A DNA stretch of 64,000 bases from Notospermus geniculatus (GCA_002633025.1 NMRB01000379.1:232691-296690), one strand, 5' to 3'; positions 36,437 to 46,960 are shown, counted from the first letter of the stretch. The notes: generated from the letters alone by a model not told the origin. Translations and numbers: made by a program.

Positions 36437-36564
36437 GAGTTTTCGCAAAGCCCCCGAAACGCCAACGCGAACGTCCATCCTTTTGTTCGGTGCTCTCTTC
36501 GTGGCATTGAACAATGGGTTTGACGTTCGCGGTGGCGTTTCGGGGGCTTTGCGAAAACGCCCTA
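36437..36564. mobile_element. GC-rich foldback element, copy V
   Basis: GAGTTTTCGCAAAGCCCCCG at the left and CTTTGCGAAAACGCCCTA at the right, with loop TGGCATTGAACAATGGGTTT as in copies II-IV. The right terminus reads CGCCCTA in place of CTCCCTA. Confidence 0.75.
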
Positions 36565-36583
36565 GTGTCGCTGTTAAGCCCCG

Positions 36584-36771
36584 TTAAAGGCCTGTTTCCA
36601 CTACAACGGATTCCGCCGTAGTTTGCGGCGAGCAGTGCGGTTTTCACAGGGTTTTGGATAATCCTTCGATGGTTTAACAATCCGATGGTTAATTATCCCA
36701 ATCCCTGTGAAAACCGCTCCGCTCGTCCCAAACCGCGGGGAAATCCGCTGTGGTGGAAACGGGCCTTTAAA
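36584..36771. mobile_element. TIR element with TTAAAGGCCTGTTTCCAC ends
   Basis: The left end TTAAAGGCCTGTTTCCACTA is mirrored by GGTGGAAACGGGCCTTTAA. Inner pairs (GCGGTTTTCACAGGG/CCCTGTGAAAACCGC) extend the hairpin. Related end sequences (CGTTTCCAC, GTGGAAACGGCCCTTT) occur at 40,895 and 41,418. Confidence 0.7.
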
Positions 36772-37731
36772 GTGTCTGCTGTCAGAAAAGACTGGTAAAT
36801 ATCTGCAGCACTGGTGAATAGGAAAAGGAAGTTAGTCTTATTTTTTTATTAATACCGATGTTCCTGCTGTCACTCAATGCGAAAGTTGTAACATGAGCTA
36901 CACATGCATTTTTTTGGTACAAACTACAGACAAAGTCACTTTTAAAAAATTCGTGTAGCAAAAATGCCGTGGGCGAACTGGAGAACTAAACGTAACGACT
37001 TTTTTAACCACCATTCACAACTGTATGCGATAGAAAATGTTATCAAGCGTCAAATATGTTTTTTGATGTCTGCCTGTTTTGGAAGTCAAGACTTTGCTGC
37101 AGCCAACAACAGAAAGGAGCAAATTTTTATACCAGTTCCTTTTTCGATTTTTCGAATTGATGGTCGGGTAGTGAGGCAACATTTTTAATCCTGATGAAGC
37201 GAGACCCGTAACTTAAGAATTTTTCCCAGTTTATTTTCTTATGAAAAAAATGCTGAAACTCCGAAAAGTTCACTTTGACGTAAATTATTTTTTTCAGCAC
37301 CATTGGTTTCGCATGCCAGTGTAACGTGTCTGTGTTAGGGTGCATTTAGATAAAGAACCATACTAAAGTGTCCTCACCAACGAAGGTAATTTCTTTATCG
37401 TTACAGATTTTGAATGGAATCGCCTGGAAGCAGAAAAGAAAAGTCACAACCAAGAGTCAGGTATGCTAGTGAACGTGCGTCTTTTTTTCACCCGGTAAAA
37501 TATTAAAGACATGACAATCTCTTGAAATTTTTTTCCAAAGGATAAAGTACATGAGACGAACGACCCCCACGAGTTCTTTACTTAATGTTTTGAATAATTC
37601 TGATGGAAGTATTCAATATCGGGATTTTTTCAAAAAGCATATTTTTTCCTCGGCACGGTAAAAATTCCGAACGCGCCTTTACGGGAAAGGATTTGTCTCT
37701 TTACCAAGGCGGTACTCTGACTGGGAAACGC
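36772..37731. other. Unassigned AT-rich DNA
   Basis: No supported gene or repeat. Confidence 0.3.
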
Positions 37732-38233
37732 ATCCTGAGAACATCAGCGGTTCTTACGGCGCTCGCTCAGCAAGCGCTAAGAACCCCTGATGTTCTCAGG
37801 ATTGGGAATCGAGCCCATAATTTCATAGGTGAAGGCGCCACCTACTGCGTCACTCTGGAAGCACCCTAAGAGAGACGTCTAGCGTGGAATATTTCAACTA
37901 TGTCCCCGTTCTTCATGACAACTTGCTTTTTTCCAACACAGCCCTTTTATAGCAGCACGCTGTCTACATTATCACCCCAGTCCATCCTGAGAACATCAAG
38001 GGCACACGATGGGCCGTATTTTAGAACGTTCTATATTAAAGTTCCACCTTAAATCTATTGTTCTCGATGGTTTTACAATAGACTTAAGATCGACCTTAAC
38101 GTTAAGGAACGTTCTAAAATACGACTCGTGATGTACGAACTCCCTCCGCCAGAATCGACCAATGTCCTGAGGGGTTTGTGTGCGGTGACGAAGTGAGCGA
38201 GCGCTTTTAAAGAACCCCTGATGTTCTCAGGAT
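37732..38233. repeat. Nested ATCCTGAGAACATCA inverted repeats
   Basis: ATCCTGAGAACATCAGCGGT at 37,732 pairs with CCCCTGATGTTCTCAGGAT ending near 37,802, a 71-bp hairpin. A second pair of the same motif spans 37,983-38,233 and encloses a third element with ends CCGTATTTTAGAACGTTC / GAACGTTCTAAAATACG (38,013-38,124). This is repeated insertion of one MITE family into itself or its neighbours. Confidence 0.65.
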
Positions 38234-40044
38234 GCCACGGTCTCTCCAGAAACCTTTCTTTCCAAGAGTTTCTTTCCCTTGCAGACTTCACCCATTGAAA
38301 TATTTCTAATGCGATTTCGTCTTCTACTTTCAGACCGCGACAACTTATTGAATTTTAGACGAGTCAGACCGCGACAACTTTTTGAATTTTAGACGACAGT
38401 GAATTCTCGGTAAGACGTGTGGTAACCGCTTAAATTTGTTCTAAACTTGGTACTACTCCGCCGGCAGGATATGAGCCTATACCCAGTGACATTATCCGTC
38501 ACAATTAAAACTTGATTAAGTCACTACAGCTCAGACATGATATCATACGGCGTAAGGAAGAGCTTTCAGTCAAGTTGGATTAATTGACATCAGTTGGGAT
38601 TACTTCGGAATATCACTCCTATTATTGGATGAATTGAAACATTTTGAATCCTGGATCAACAGCTCTAGGGATCAAATTGCCACTACCGGTCCCCCGAGTC
38701 AGCACAGTATGACCCCTGTCCCGACGGCTCCCTTAATTTCAGTTTGACGAGAGTTTGGGGAATAGGAATTGTCAGCTGTTAATTAACACGGAGAGTTTAG
38801 CCTATGGTGCACACGTAGGCCAAAAGGGTAATTTCCTGCGCGTTCGAGTCGGAAGCGAGTGGAAAAATAGCAAAGATCTCCCGGGATTTCCTAATATCGA
38901 TTCGCACCCGGTTGATGGTATAAAGTGGAATTTGACGGAACAAACTCGCCCGGCGACCTCATAGAATTACCATATATGTATTGGTGGAGTTGACGTAATT
39001 GGAAGTTAACATTTTTACTGGTTGGATCGAGTGGCAATCGCTCGTCGACAGATTGAAGTAATTTCAAGAAAAAGTGATTTGCGTGTTCGGTTCACTTGAG
39101 ATTCGCATATCGAGATTGCATTTTTGTGTGTACGAAACTGACGCGCGGAATCCTCGATATATCAATTCAATATTTGTACGAAACTAACGCGTGGAATCCT
39201 GGATCTAATATTTGTTTAAACAATTGAAGGATGTTAAACGAAGACGTCGCATGTTTCATCTCGCGATAAAATTCAAATTCCCGGATGAGAGCTTACATTG
39301 ATAAATTAGTTCCTGTCAAGCGTGTATTAATCAAGAGAAAAGTGATGTGACGATCGCCACCAAAGGAATTACATGATTTGATAGTGGCAGACTGTTACAG
39401 ATAGTTTTTCCTGGATCTGACAAGCGATTTTATTGACAAATAGACCCGCATGTAGAGGCTAAGAAACGAATGGGGATTAAATCTTTTTAGGAGTCAAGCA
39501 CGAGGCGTATTGAAGCTTTCAAATCGGTTTTGATGGCAATAGTTTTAAGAGGAACTGAGGAGTGAAGCTGTCGATTGGATATGCAAAATTTCTGTGAAAA
39601 AAAGTGAATAGCATAATCTTTATTGAAAGGAAAATACGTCCTCAAAACTAAGGTTAAGCAGTTTGATGTAAAAACCGAAAAGACGTGGTAAACAGTGCAT
39701 GGTTACTAATCTAGCTATCGATGTAGCCAAAAGTCGATGCGGGGTAATTCCTGTGTAGCTGTGATATATCTTGTTTGGTCTGAGAAATCATTGTAAATCA
39801 TCAAGATGTATGGCTTGCGGTGTCTCGATGCCTTGGCTTCCCCATACATCCATGGGTGATTCATGTAGACTCGGTGTTGAAAAAAGAAGGAATTCGACCG
39901 ATTCATTTCGAGAGATCGTGATCGTGTGTTTGCGACGAAGCTGAAGCCGTAACAGCCATCGACTTATGCCATGAGGCAAGTGATCAACATTCTTAAAAAG
40001 CTGGAGATTGCTATCTTTGTGTAGAAATATTTGACTCGTTAGCC
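38234..40044. other. Upstream region of the dopamine receptor-like locus
   Basis: No coding sequence or clear repeat. Short open frames at 39,715-39,979 on the minus strand have no recognisable content. I cannot identify a promoter. Confidence 0.3.
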
Positions 40045-40777
40045 ATGGAATACAGCGGAAGCGAGATCGACCCGAGTGGGATCCCGATAACGTTCACGGA
40101 GGATACAAACTATTCTCAAATCGGCCTCAACAACACTGTTGTTGGACCAAAATACACTGGCTGGCAGGCCGTCCTCATCGGACTGGTCTGTTCTTTTGTG
40201 ATCTTTCTTTCCATTGCTGGAAATCTCCTCGTATGCATCGCGGTCTTCACGGAACGATCCCTACGCAAGACAACCAACTTTTTCTACGTTTCGTTAGCCA
40301 TAGCCGACATGCTGGTCGCCATTTTAGTTATGACCTTCGCCGTAGCCAATGACATCATGGGTTATTGGATATTCGACAACGTGTTCTGCTCCATTTGGAT
40401 AAGTTTCGATATCATGAGTTCTACGTCATCAATTTTGAACCTGTATCTGCTGGTTCCCTTTCTTTACGATGAACATCATTGCTTCTGCTTGTGGCGACTG
40501 TGTCAGTCCGGACTTATTCAGCGGGCTAACGTGGTTGGGTTACATTAACTCCTGCCTCAATCCTATCATTTATAGTATATTCAACGCCGAATTTAGGCGG
40601 GCTTTTTATAAGATTTTGTGTCTAAGATTGCCATGCTGCTCGGATGACAAGTCGCTATCGTTTAAGCTCACACGAACGCACAGTACTTCGCAATCCTACC
40701 GATCGCAAGCGGAGGTGGCGCTGAACGGTAGCTCAAACGCAAATGTCCGAAAACCTTTGAACCACGACGTCCCGTAG
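40045..40777 (+). pseudogene. D1-like dopamine receptor, internally deleted and frameshifted
   Basis: The start is in fair context (GCCATGG). The N-terminus has NYS and NNT glycosylation sites. TM1 contains GN; TM2 reads SLAIADMLVAILVM; TM3 runs [19 protein letters not shown] with the aspartate expected to bind the amine of catecholamines. These are hallmarks of D1/beta-type biogenic amine receptors. At about 40,443-40,447 the sequence jumps from the middle of TM3 straight to the end of TM6 (CWFPFFTMN in the +1 frame), then TM7 [18 protein letters not shown] with intact NPxxY, helix 8, a CC palmitoylation site and a tail ending at 40,777. The rest of TM3 including DRY, TM4, TM5, ICL3 and most of TM6 are missing, and the two halves are out of frame. 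It cannot encode a receptor as it stands. An assembly deletion is an alternative explanation. Confidence 0.85.
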
Positions 40778-43135
40778 ACGGAATTCGAAACTTTTTTTAT
40801 ATTTTTGTACCTGTCGTAGCAGCCATTCCATGAAATGGGGAACACCAAAAATTTATAAGGCCAGCTTATGTATTTTTTGGGAACACGCATAAAGCCTCGT
40901 TTCCACAACAGGGTTTCCCGCCGTGGTGAAGTTTCCATTGGGATAGTTAACTCGCTAGATAATTTGCTAAACATCGAAGGACTCTCCAAACCATGTGAAA
41001 ACTGCACCGCTCACAGCAAAACGTAGACTAGTACCTGGTCCTACCGATGGTGTCGCTTTTGAATGGTAGGAACAGTCGTGGCCGCCATTTGTGGAGGAAT
41101 TCTGACAGTGACGTCACTTGAAAATTTTATGTAAATTATGTAAATTTATTCAATTCTCAATACGGCTGACGTACCAGAATGCAGATAGAAGGTGACCGAC
41201 CTTTGACCCAGGAAATTCACCAATCACGCCGGGGGTTTTCCATGTTAAAAATAGAAAATCTATCAACATAATAGTTCACATACTTACCACCTGCGCCAGC
41301 ACCGACCAATCAGAGGCACGAAGGCGGTAGGCACGCCCGGTCCTGACATATGCAAAAGCCCGATGTAAAATAGTTAGGATCGGGTACCAGTCTAAGCAAA
41401 ACGCGGCGGCAAGCTCTAGTGGAAACGGCCCTTTGGATATTCGGGGCTGTGTCCAGTGCAACAGTTTGCCGTCAAATTGTCGATGCATCGTGGCAAAAGC
41501 GAGGAAAGGTAGCTCACACTGCTGGTTATTTTGAAAGAAAGAACTGAAATAGCACCACAGATTTTAGTCACTGCTTTGAAGACTGCAACCACGTGCTATA
41601 TGTGTCTGTGAGACGGGCGAAGAATGCGCCGCTCCAAGGGTATGCAAGTTCCAATGTTATGTACCGTACATTTCACAATTTTTCACCATTTTATTGTTAC
41701 AATGCACTGGTGTCCAGCGAGTCGTGAAGAAGTGAGTATTAAATGTTACGTCGTACGTCATTGGTTCGCACCACTAGGGTCGTTTTTGCGTTATGACGTG
41801 ACTGTGCGATGCTAAAAGCAATTTGCGGAATGACCAACTGATTTTTTGTTCGCCCGGTTATCGATTACCAACAACTGTTTGAAATAAGCCTAACTACATG
41901 TACGTACTCTAGTCACTTTAGCTTTTAAAATATTATTCGTGTTGGTACGAATAAGTCATCTAATACCATCATTTGCATATTTTGTTGATTTGACTTCCAA
42001 AACATCCAATCAGGGCATGTCATGAGCCAACCAATCACGGTATTCTGTATCTGGGAAATTTTCAGTTTTTTTTTCACTCTTTGTAATTGGACAGGATATT
42101 TATGACTAGTTCCCTTGCAAAAACTTGCCTTATTATGCCGGTGTGAAAGAAATGGTGGCCACTCCCAGACACTTCGTGAAGCAACTCCGTGTGTCCGGCA
42201 CGACTAACCATTCATTTAGCGTACATGTACATGTACACACTCATGTCGATTTTGTACAATATTCATGATGTTGGCGATTCTACTCGGTTGTTGGTACAGA
42301 ATTATTTTGGTTACCCAAGACAGCAGGTCCTAAACCTGTTACATCCGCTGTGAAATCTGTTTTCTTGAGGGCTGTTCCTTGTCATAGACGACTTGTATGA
42401 CGCTTGATTGCTGCGTACACTGCTTTTTCACATGATTCCTTTCCAGTGAAGTAAAGCTAACGAACATCGAGGATTTACCGTAAGCAGCCCTGATGGCTGA
42501 TAAACCAACCTGTTGTCACGGCGTGTACACCAGTTGTTCAGCGATATCCAAGTCATTTTATGTACACATGTATATAGACGGGTTCGGCTGTCGGCGAAGA
42601 TTTTATTCTACAAAAGGATTGGAAAACCATTATCTAGATTGGAATCAAAACGGTGTTCTTGAACATTCAGCTTGAGGCAGTGTCGAGAGCGATGTAAAAC
42701 CGTCAGATCAAAGAGAATCTCTGACGACCGTCTGGAGATTTCGATGAGATGTCCTTGTTACGTTTTGACTTTCGTTGTTGGTGTTTCGGAAGATAGATCC
42801 CTACTTAATTTCTCGTTATCGCCGGGAAGTGTAGGCGTATCCAGACCACACGGCTGTCCTTGCACATCTCCTCCTAATGTGTCCTCATCGTCCAACAGGC
42901 AACTGACATATCCTCCGGGGGTATGTCAGTATGCATAATCAATTAATGACTAAGTCCTCCACATCAGAGAGTTTGAAAAAATCATGAAATGCCAATAGAA
43001 GTTTCTTTTCCATGTAAATCATATCCAGTCCGTTTGATCTTTGGTATCCGGGTGGCAGTGACGAGGCCCGATTCCAGTTTTTACAAGTCACCTGTTTGCC
43101 GGTGAGAATTAGCTCTAGCGTAATAAGCAGCGGAC
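40778..43135. other. Spacer between dopamine receptor remnant and GPCR array
   Basis: No supported gene. Inverted fragments CGTTTCCAC (40,902) and GTGGAAACGGCCCTTT (41,420) may be the two ends of a ~540-bp element related to 36,584-36,771. A TACATGTACATGTAC tract lies near 42,222. Open frames up to 88 codons are unrecognisable. Confidence 0.35.
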
Positions 43136-43408
43136 CTAATCACGACCTTACCGTATGCCATCATCTGGGGTCTGTGTAATAATGTAGCGTATCTCAATGT
43201 TCAATATTTCTTTTTAACCTCGGAAAACGATTACAAAGCCTTTTTTGCCCTTGGGCAGACTGCCACGTCGATATCTCTTGCTAATCACAGCTTTAACTTT
43301 GTTATATATGTGTGTACATTAAAAACATTTCAAAATGAATTGAAAAGAATGTTGAAGTTGACCGGTGATGCGAGCAGGAATTCTGTGACCGGAGAAAAGC
43401 ATTTTTGA
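43136..43408 (+). pseudogene. Array GPCR fragment P1 (TM6 to C-terminus)
   Basis: It opens abruptly at LITTLPYAIIWGLCNN, the distal part of TM6, and continues in frame through TM7 (NHSFNFVIYVCT) to the normal tail ending GEKHF and a TGA at 43,406-43,408. There are 91 codons including the stop, with no start codon. Sequence upstream of 43,136 is unrelated. It is the most 5' member of the array and a decayed truncation. Confidence 0.85.
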
Positions 43409-43415
43409 ATACATG

Positions 43416-43615
43416 AGTATATAGAAATGAAATAGGTAACACCGTCTTTTAAATCAGCTTGGTTATATTGAGACAAGCTTTCGACCCTATCGGGCCTGTC
43501 TTGAAGAAGGTCGAAAGCTTGTCTCAATATAACCAAGTTGATTTAAAAGACGGTGTTACCTATTTCATTTCTATACTCGTTCATTCAACGATCAACACGG
43601 CTACCTCTATAATCA
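43416..43615. mobile_element. 200-bp foldback insertion with 15-bp flanking duplication
   Basis: The arms 43,415-43,486 and 43,509-43,578 are inverted copies (GAGTATATAGAAATGAAATA ...; AAGCTTTCGACC / GGTCGAAAGCTT). The insert is flanked by the same 15 bp, ATTTTTGAATACATG, at 43,401-43,415 and 43,616-43,630. This contains the TGA stop of P1, and the GPCR 3' flank resumes right after it. The long duplication favours recent insertion; the family is unknown. Confidence 0.8.
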
Positions 43616-43763
43616 ATTTTTGAATACATGTGTTCCAAAAGTACTGCAGAGTTGCATTTTAGCACATTTGTGCTGGCTTGAAAACTGTTGTGCACACGCA
43701 GGGTATACTTGGGTTGTTGTAGCTACAGTAGTGCAGGATGCTCAAGTTGGAGTCAGGCTTCCG

Positions 43764-44121
43764 GTCACGTGGTAAAATTTCGTCTTCAGGAAAGAACAGA
43801 GCTGAGGTACAAGATTTGCTCAGCATCCTTCTAGTTGCCTTTTTGTGCCTAATCACGACCTTACCGTATACCATCATCTGGGGTCTGTGTAACAATGTCG
43901 AGTATCTTAATGTTAAATATTTCTTTCTCACCACAGAAAACGATTACAAAGCCTTCTTCGCACTTGGGCTGACTGCCACGTCGATATCTCTTGCTAATCA
44001 CAGCTTTAACTTTGTTATATATGTGTGTACATTAAAAACATTTCAAAATGAATTGAAAAGAATGTTGAAGTCGACCCATGATGCGAACAGGAATTCTGTG
44101 ACCGGAGTAAAGCATTTTTGA
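43764..44121 (+). pseudogene. Array GPCR fragment P2, chimeric (ICL3 to C-terminus)
   Basis: Receptor homology starts at SRGKISSSGKNRAEVQ in intracellular loop 3 and runs intact through TM6, TM7 and the tail ending GVKHF. The 5' neighbour (43,631-43,763) is the 3' flank of another array gene (GTGCAGGATGCTCAAGTTGG...), fused so that an ATG at 43,738 is in frame with the receptor piece. This is the footprint of a deletion joining the 3' side of one copy to the interior of the next. Confidence 0.85.
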
Positions 44122-44329
44122 ATACATGTATTCCAAAAGTACTGCAGAGTTGCATTTTAGCACATTTGTGCTGGCTTGAAAAACTGTTGTGCACACGTGA
44201 TGTATACTTGCGATGTTGTAGCTGCAGTATCGTGCAGGATGCTCAAGTTGGAGTGAGGCTCCCTGTAAGATGCTACAATGCAATGCATTAAAAATGCTCA
44301 CTGCACAATGTAAGTTCGACGTTGCCTGA

Positions 44330-44800
44330 CTGAATGATAGTTAACAAAGCATTAACGTACATGTAAGGTCAATATTTCTAGCCAAGAGGGTATATCCGAA
44401 ACAATCATTCGTCCGAAAATCAGGAATCTTCGAACTTTTGTTGAACTTTCAGGATGCTAAATTTATTTAAATCTAACCATCAGTCAATTGTAATGTTAGA
44501 TCATGCACACGAATATCCGTTTTAAACCTAGTGAGAAATTTATTTTCAGGTTTTCTATTGATAGTGACTTTCTGATGTTTCCGAGCTATTTAAGCCCACT
44601 TTGATTTCGTATGAATGTATTTCAATATAGACGCATGTCTGACATCTTCCATAATACAACGTGCTTCAGGCAGGGTACACATCCTTTCTCTTGGTGGCAA
44701 GATCAATTTGACACTACCTCTTCGGCATTTCCATTCGGTTGTTGGTCAACACTGTCTCTGTTGTCTGCTGATTGCTTCACGAAAACAACATCTGATAGAC
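44330..44800 (+). promoter_or_regulatory. Conserved 5' flank of array gene A
   Basis: Blocks such as ATATCCGAAACAATC, ATCTAACCATCAGTCAATT, TTTATTTTCAGGTTTTCTAT and GTTTCCGAGCTATTTAAG recur ahead of the copies at 47,689, 51,343, 62,068 and 63,846. A TATA-like CTATTTAAG lies at 44,586-44,594, 215 bp before the ATG. TTTATTTTCAG|G (44,540-44,549) also looks like a splice acceptor, so a spliced 5' UTR is possible. The leader has an in-frame upstream ATG at 44,615. Confidence 0.55.
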
Positions 44801-45898
44801 ATGTCGGATAGACTCCAAGAGGATGAATTCCAAACCGAGCTATGTTGTCATCAGGCGACGGCAGCTTCTCCATCTGTCAAAACAGATTGGGCGAAAAGGA
44901 GTGTCTTCTTTGAGGTAGTTCAAGCATTATCGAACATCGTCGACAGGTACCTTCTGGGAGTCATTGTCATTTCAGGCATCTTTGGTAACCTTCTTTCTAT
45001 TGTGGTCTTTAGCCGAGTGGGAGGGAAGAATCGCAGAACCACGATGTATCTCCTCCCCCTTGCTGTTGTAGACCTCGTCGCTTTACTGTACGGCTTGTGG
45101 TCCTGGATCCGCACAGGCATACATAAACACGCGAGTGGCTACTTTTACATGGAAGATGTATTTTCAATCGAGGCTACGGTGGCCTGTAAAATGCTCCGCT
45201 ACGTCAGCAGGACCATGACGTGTGTATCTTCATACATCATCGCAGCCTATACGTCAGAACGTTGCATTGGCGTCTGGTTCCCTTTATACGTCAGAGCTCT
45301 TGTCACAACAAAGAGACGTCGGTTGATCCTAGTACTAATTTTTGCCTCCATGTTTGCTCTGAATTCACCCGTCCTTGTTTATTACGATGTGTATGATTGG
45401 TCACAATCAGGAGACCCTGCTTGCTTCTTTCATCTCCCACAAATGACCGCCCTCGAAACATTTTTGCTTGCCGAAATTTTTACCGTAGTACTTCCGTACG
45501 GTATTCCTTGGGTGATAATATTTGTCGCCAGTATCCTCATCATTTTTCGTGTGTGGAGGTCACGCGGGAAAATCTCGTCCTCAGGAAAGAACAGAGCTGA
45601 GGTACAAGATTTGCTTACCCTCCTTCTAGTTGCCTTTTTGTGCCTAATCACAACGTTACCGTATTCCATCATCTGGGCTCTGTGTAGCAATGTCGAGTAT
45701 CTTAATGTTCAATATTTCTTTTTAACTACGGAAAACGATTTCAAAGCCTTTTTTGCACTTGGGCAGACTTCCACGTCGGTAGCTCTTGCTAACCACAGTT
45801 TTAACTTTGTTATATATGTGTGTACATTAAAAACATTTCAAAATGAACTGAAGAGGATGCTGAAGTTCATCCGTATGCGAACAGGAATTCTGGATTAA
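44801..45898 (+). CDS. Class A orphan GPCR, array copy A, shortened tail
   Basis: An intronless 365-residue seven-transmembrane receptor. TM1 has GNLLSIVVF, TM2 LAVVDLVALLYG, the TM3 entry VACK supplies the disulfide cysteine, ERC replaces DRY, ECL2 has DPACFF, ICL3 is short and basic, TM6 ends ITTLPYSIIW without CWxP, and TM7 is NHSFNFVIYV without the NPxxY proline. The start is placed at MSDRLQEDE because this ATG aligns among copies; an in-frame ATG at 44,615 would add 62 residues. One base is missing near codon 357 relative to other copies (CGTATGCG for CGTGATGCG), so the tail reads RMRTGILD and stops early. The fold is certain. The ligand is unknown; resemblance is to FMRFamide/GPR139-like peptide receptors, and a chemosensory role is inferred only from the array. 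Confidence 0.88.
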   Translation: MSDRLQEDEFQTELCCHQATAASPSVKTDWAKRSVFFEVVQALSNIVDRYLLGVIVISGIFGNLLSIVVFSRVGGKNRRTTMYLLPLAVVDLVALLYGLWSWIRTGIHKHASGYFYMEDVFSIEATVACKMLRYVSRTMTCVSSYIIAAYTSERCIGVWFPLYVRALVTTKRRRLILVLIFASMFALNSPVLVYYDVYDWSQSGDPACFFHLPQMTALETFLLAEIFTVVLPYGIPWVIIFVASILIIFRVWRSRGKISSSGKNRAEVQDLLTLLLVAFLCLITTLPYSIIWALCSNVEYLNVQYFFLTTENDFKAFFALGQTSTSVALANHSFNFVIYVCTLKTFQNELKRMLKFIRMRTGILD

Positions 45899-45996
45899 AG
45901 CCTTTTTGAATATTTCAAAAGAACTGCAGAGTTGCATTATCCGCAGAGCCTTTTTGAATATTTCAAAAGAACTGCAGAGTTGCATTATCCGCAGAG
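45899..45996 (+). repeat. 49-bp tandem duplication after the stop of copy A
   Basis: The block GCCTTTTTGAATATTTCAAA through ATTATCCGCAGA occurs twice head to tail. The same doubled block follows copy B (48,785-48,882), so it arose before A and B separated. Confidence 0.8.
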
Positions 45997-46085
45997 CTAT
46001 GCTGGCCAGTACTTGCTATGATGTCACTTGGGTGTAAGATGCGCAAGTGGAGTCAGGCTTCCTGTAAGATGCTACAATCCAACGC

Positions 46086-46091
46086 ATTAAA
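46086..46091 (+). promoter_or_regulatory. ATTAAA poly(A)-like signal, copy A
   Basis: CGCATTAAAAATGCC lies about 190 bp past the stop. The same ATTAAA context (AACGCATTAAAA) follows most array copies (44,287, 47,166, 48,973, 59,026), supporting its use as a polyadenylation signal. Confidence 0.45.
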
Positions 46092-46159
46092 AATGCCTAC
46101 TCGACGTTGTTCGATGTTGCCTGACTAAATGATAGTTACCAAAGCTCTAACCGCTAACG

Positions 46160-46960
46160 TACATGTAAGGTCAATATCTTAGTATATCATTACCGGCCTC
46201 GTAACCCTGTTGGGTGTTTGCCGGAGGTATGGAGTCCACGACAGGCTACAGTCCACCTGCGTGGGGTCTTTTACTTGCCCTGGCATAGACACTCAGGTAC
46301 AAGGGACCACGGCTTTTAGTCCCATCCGACGGACTATGGAGTCCCAAGGTGAAGGAAGTCTGGCACGTCATATTGTTGAGGGAAATAACCTGCGCTGTGC
46401 AGATTTCGGAGAGAATTATGGCCAAAAATGTTCTGAATCTGATATAGCCGTACACCCATTGACACCATGAAAAATACGCATATACGCCAATTTGTGTACG
46501 CATAGACATGATGAAGAAAAGGCAACAAATTGGAAACAGCATCCCGATGACTGATGCACATTGGATTTTTCAGGGGCGATTGCACTCTACGTATATATTA
46601 ATCTCCTTGAACTTTATTCATAGGAGTAAGGTAATTACTTCGGGTAAATCAGTTCTGTCGACGATTGCACTTGAGCTTGCTTCTTTTGTGATGTACGGAA
46701 TCTGCCGGGGGTACTGCTGTAGGGTGTACTATGCATCGCAATCGCTGTTTCATTTTCAATTTCACAGCAAGGGCAGTGGCCCCTTTCGAAAGTCGGCCAT
46801 TTCGGCGCCGAGGGTAAAATCAAATGGGAAAATGCATTACGTTTTGCCATAAAATGCAGAAATAAGTGCCAGAAACGCTTGAAATTTGGCAGAAATGTGG
46901 TGATGGCCAAACCATTGAGTAGTATGAAAAAAATTGGTTGTCATAAGTATTTTTTCGGGG
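46160..46960. repeat. 3' block shared by copies A and B
   Basis: The stretch from TATCATTACCGGCCTCGTAA to AAAAAATTGGTTGTCATAAG is repeated almost unchanged at about 49,046-50,060. It encodes only short overlapping open frames. It looks like old repeat sequence carried along in the A/B segmental duplication. Confidence 0.7.

Noticed and set aside
40443-40460. Short intron joining the two halves of the dopamine receptor-like gene
   Set aside because: The two coding halves are directly adjacent with no GT...AG sequence between them; hundreds of bases of coding sequence are simply absent.
45430-45690. Minus-strand open frames opposite GPCR copies (also 48,316, 51,965, 57,171, 58,369, 61,068, 62,750)
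   Set aside because: Antisense shadows of the conserved TM5-TM6 coding sequence; they recur only because the sense sequence is conserved.
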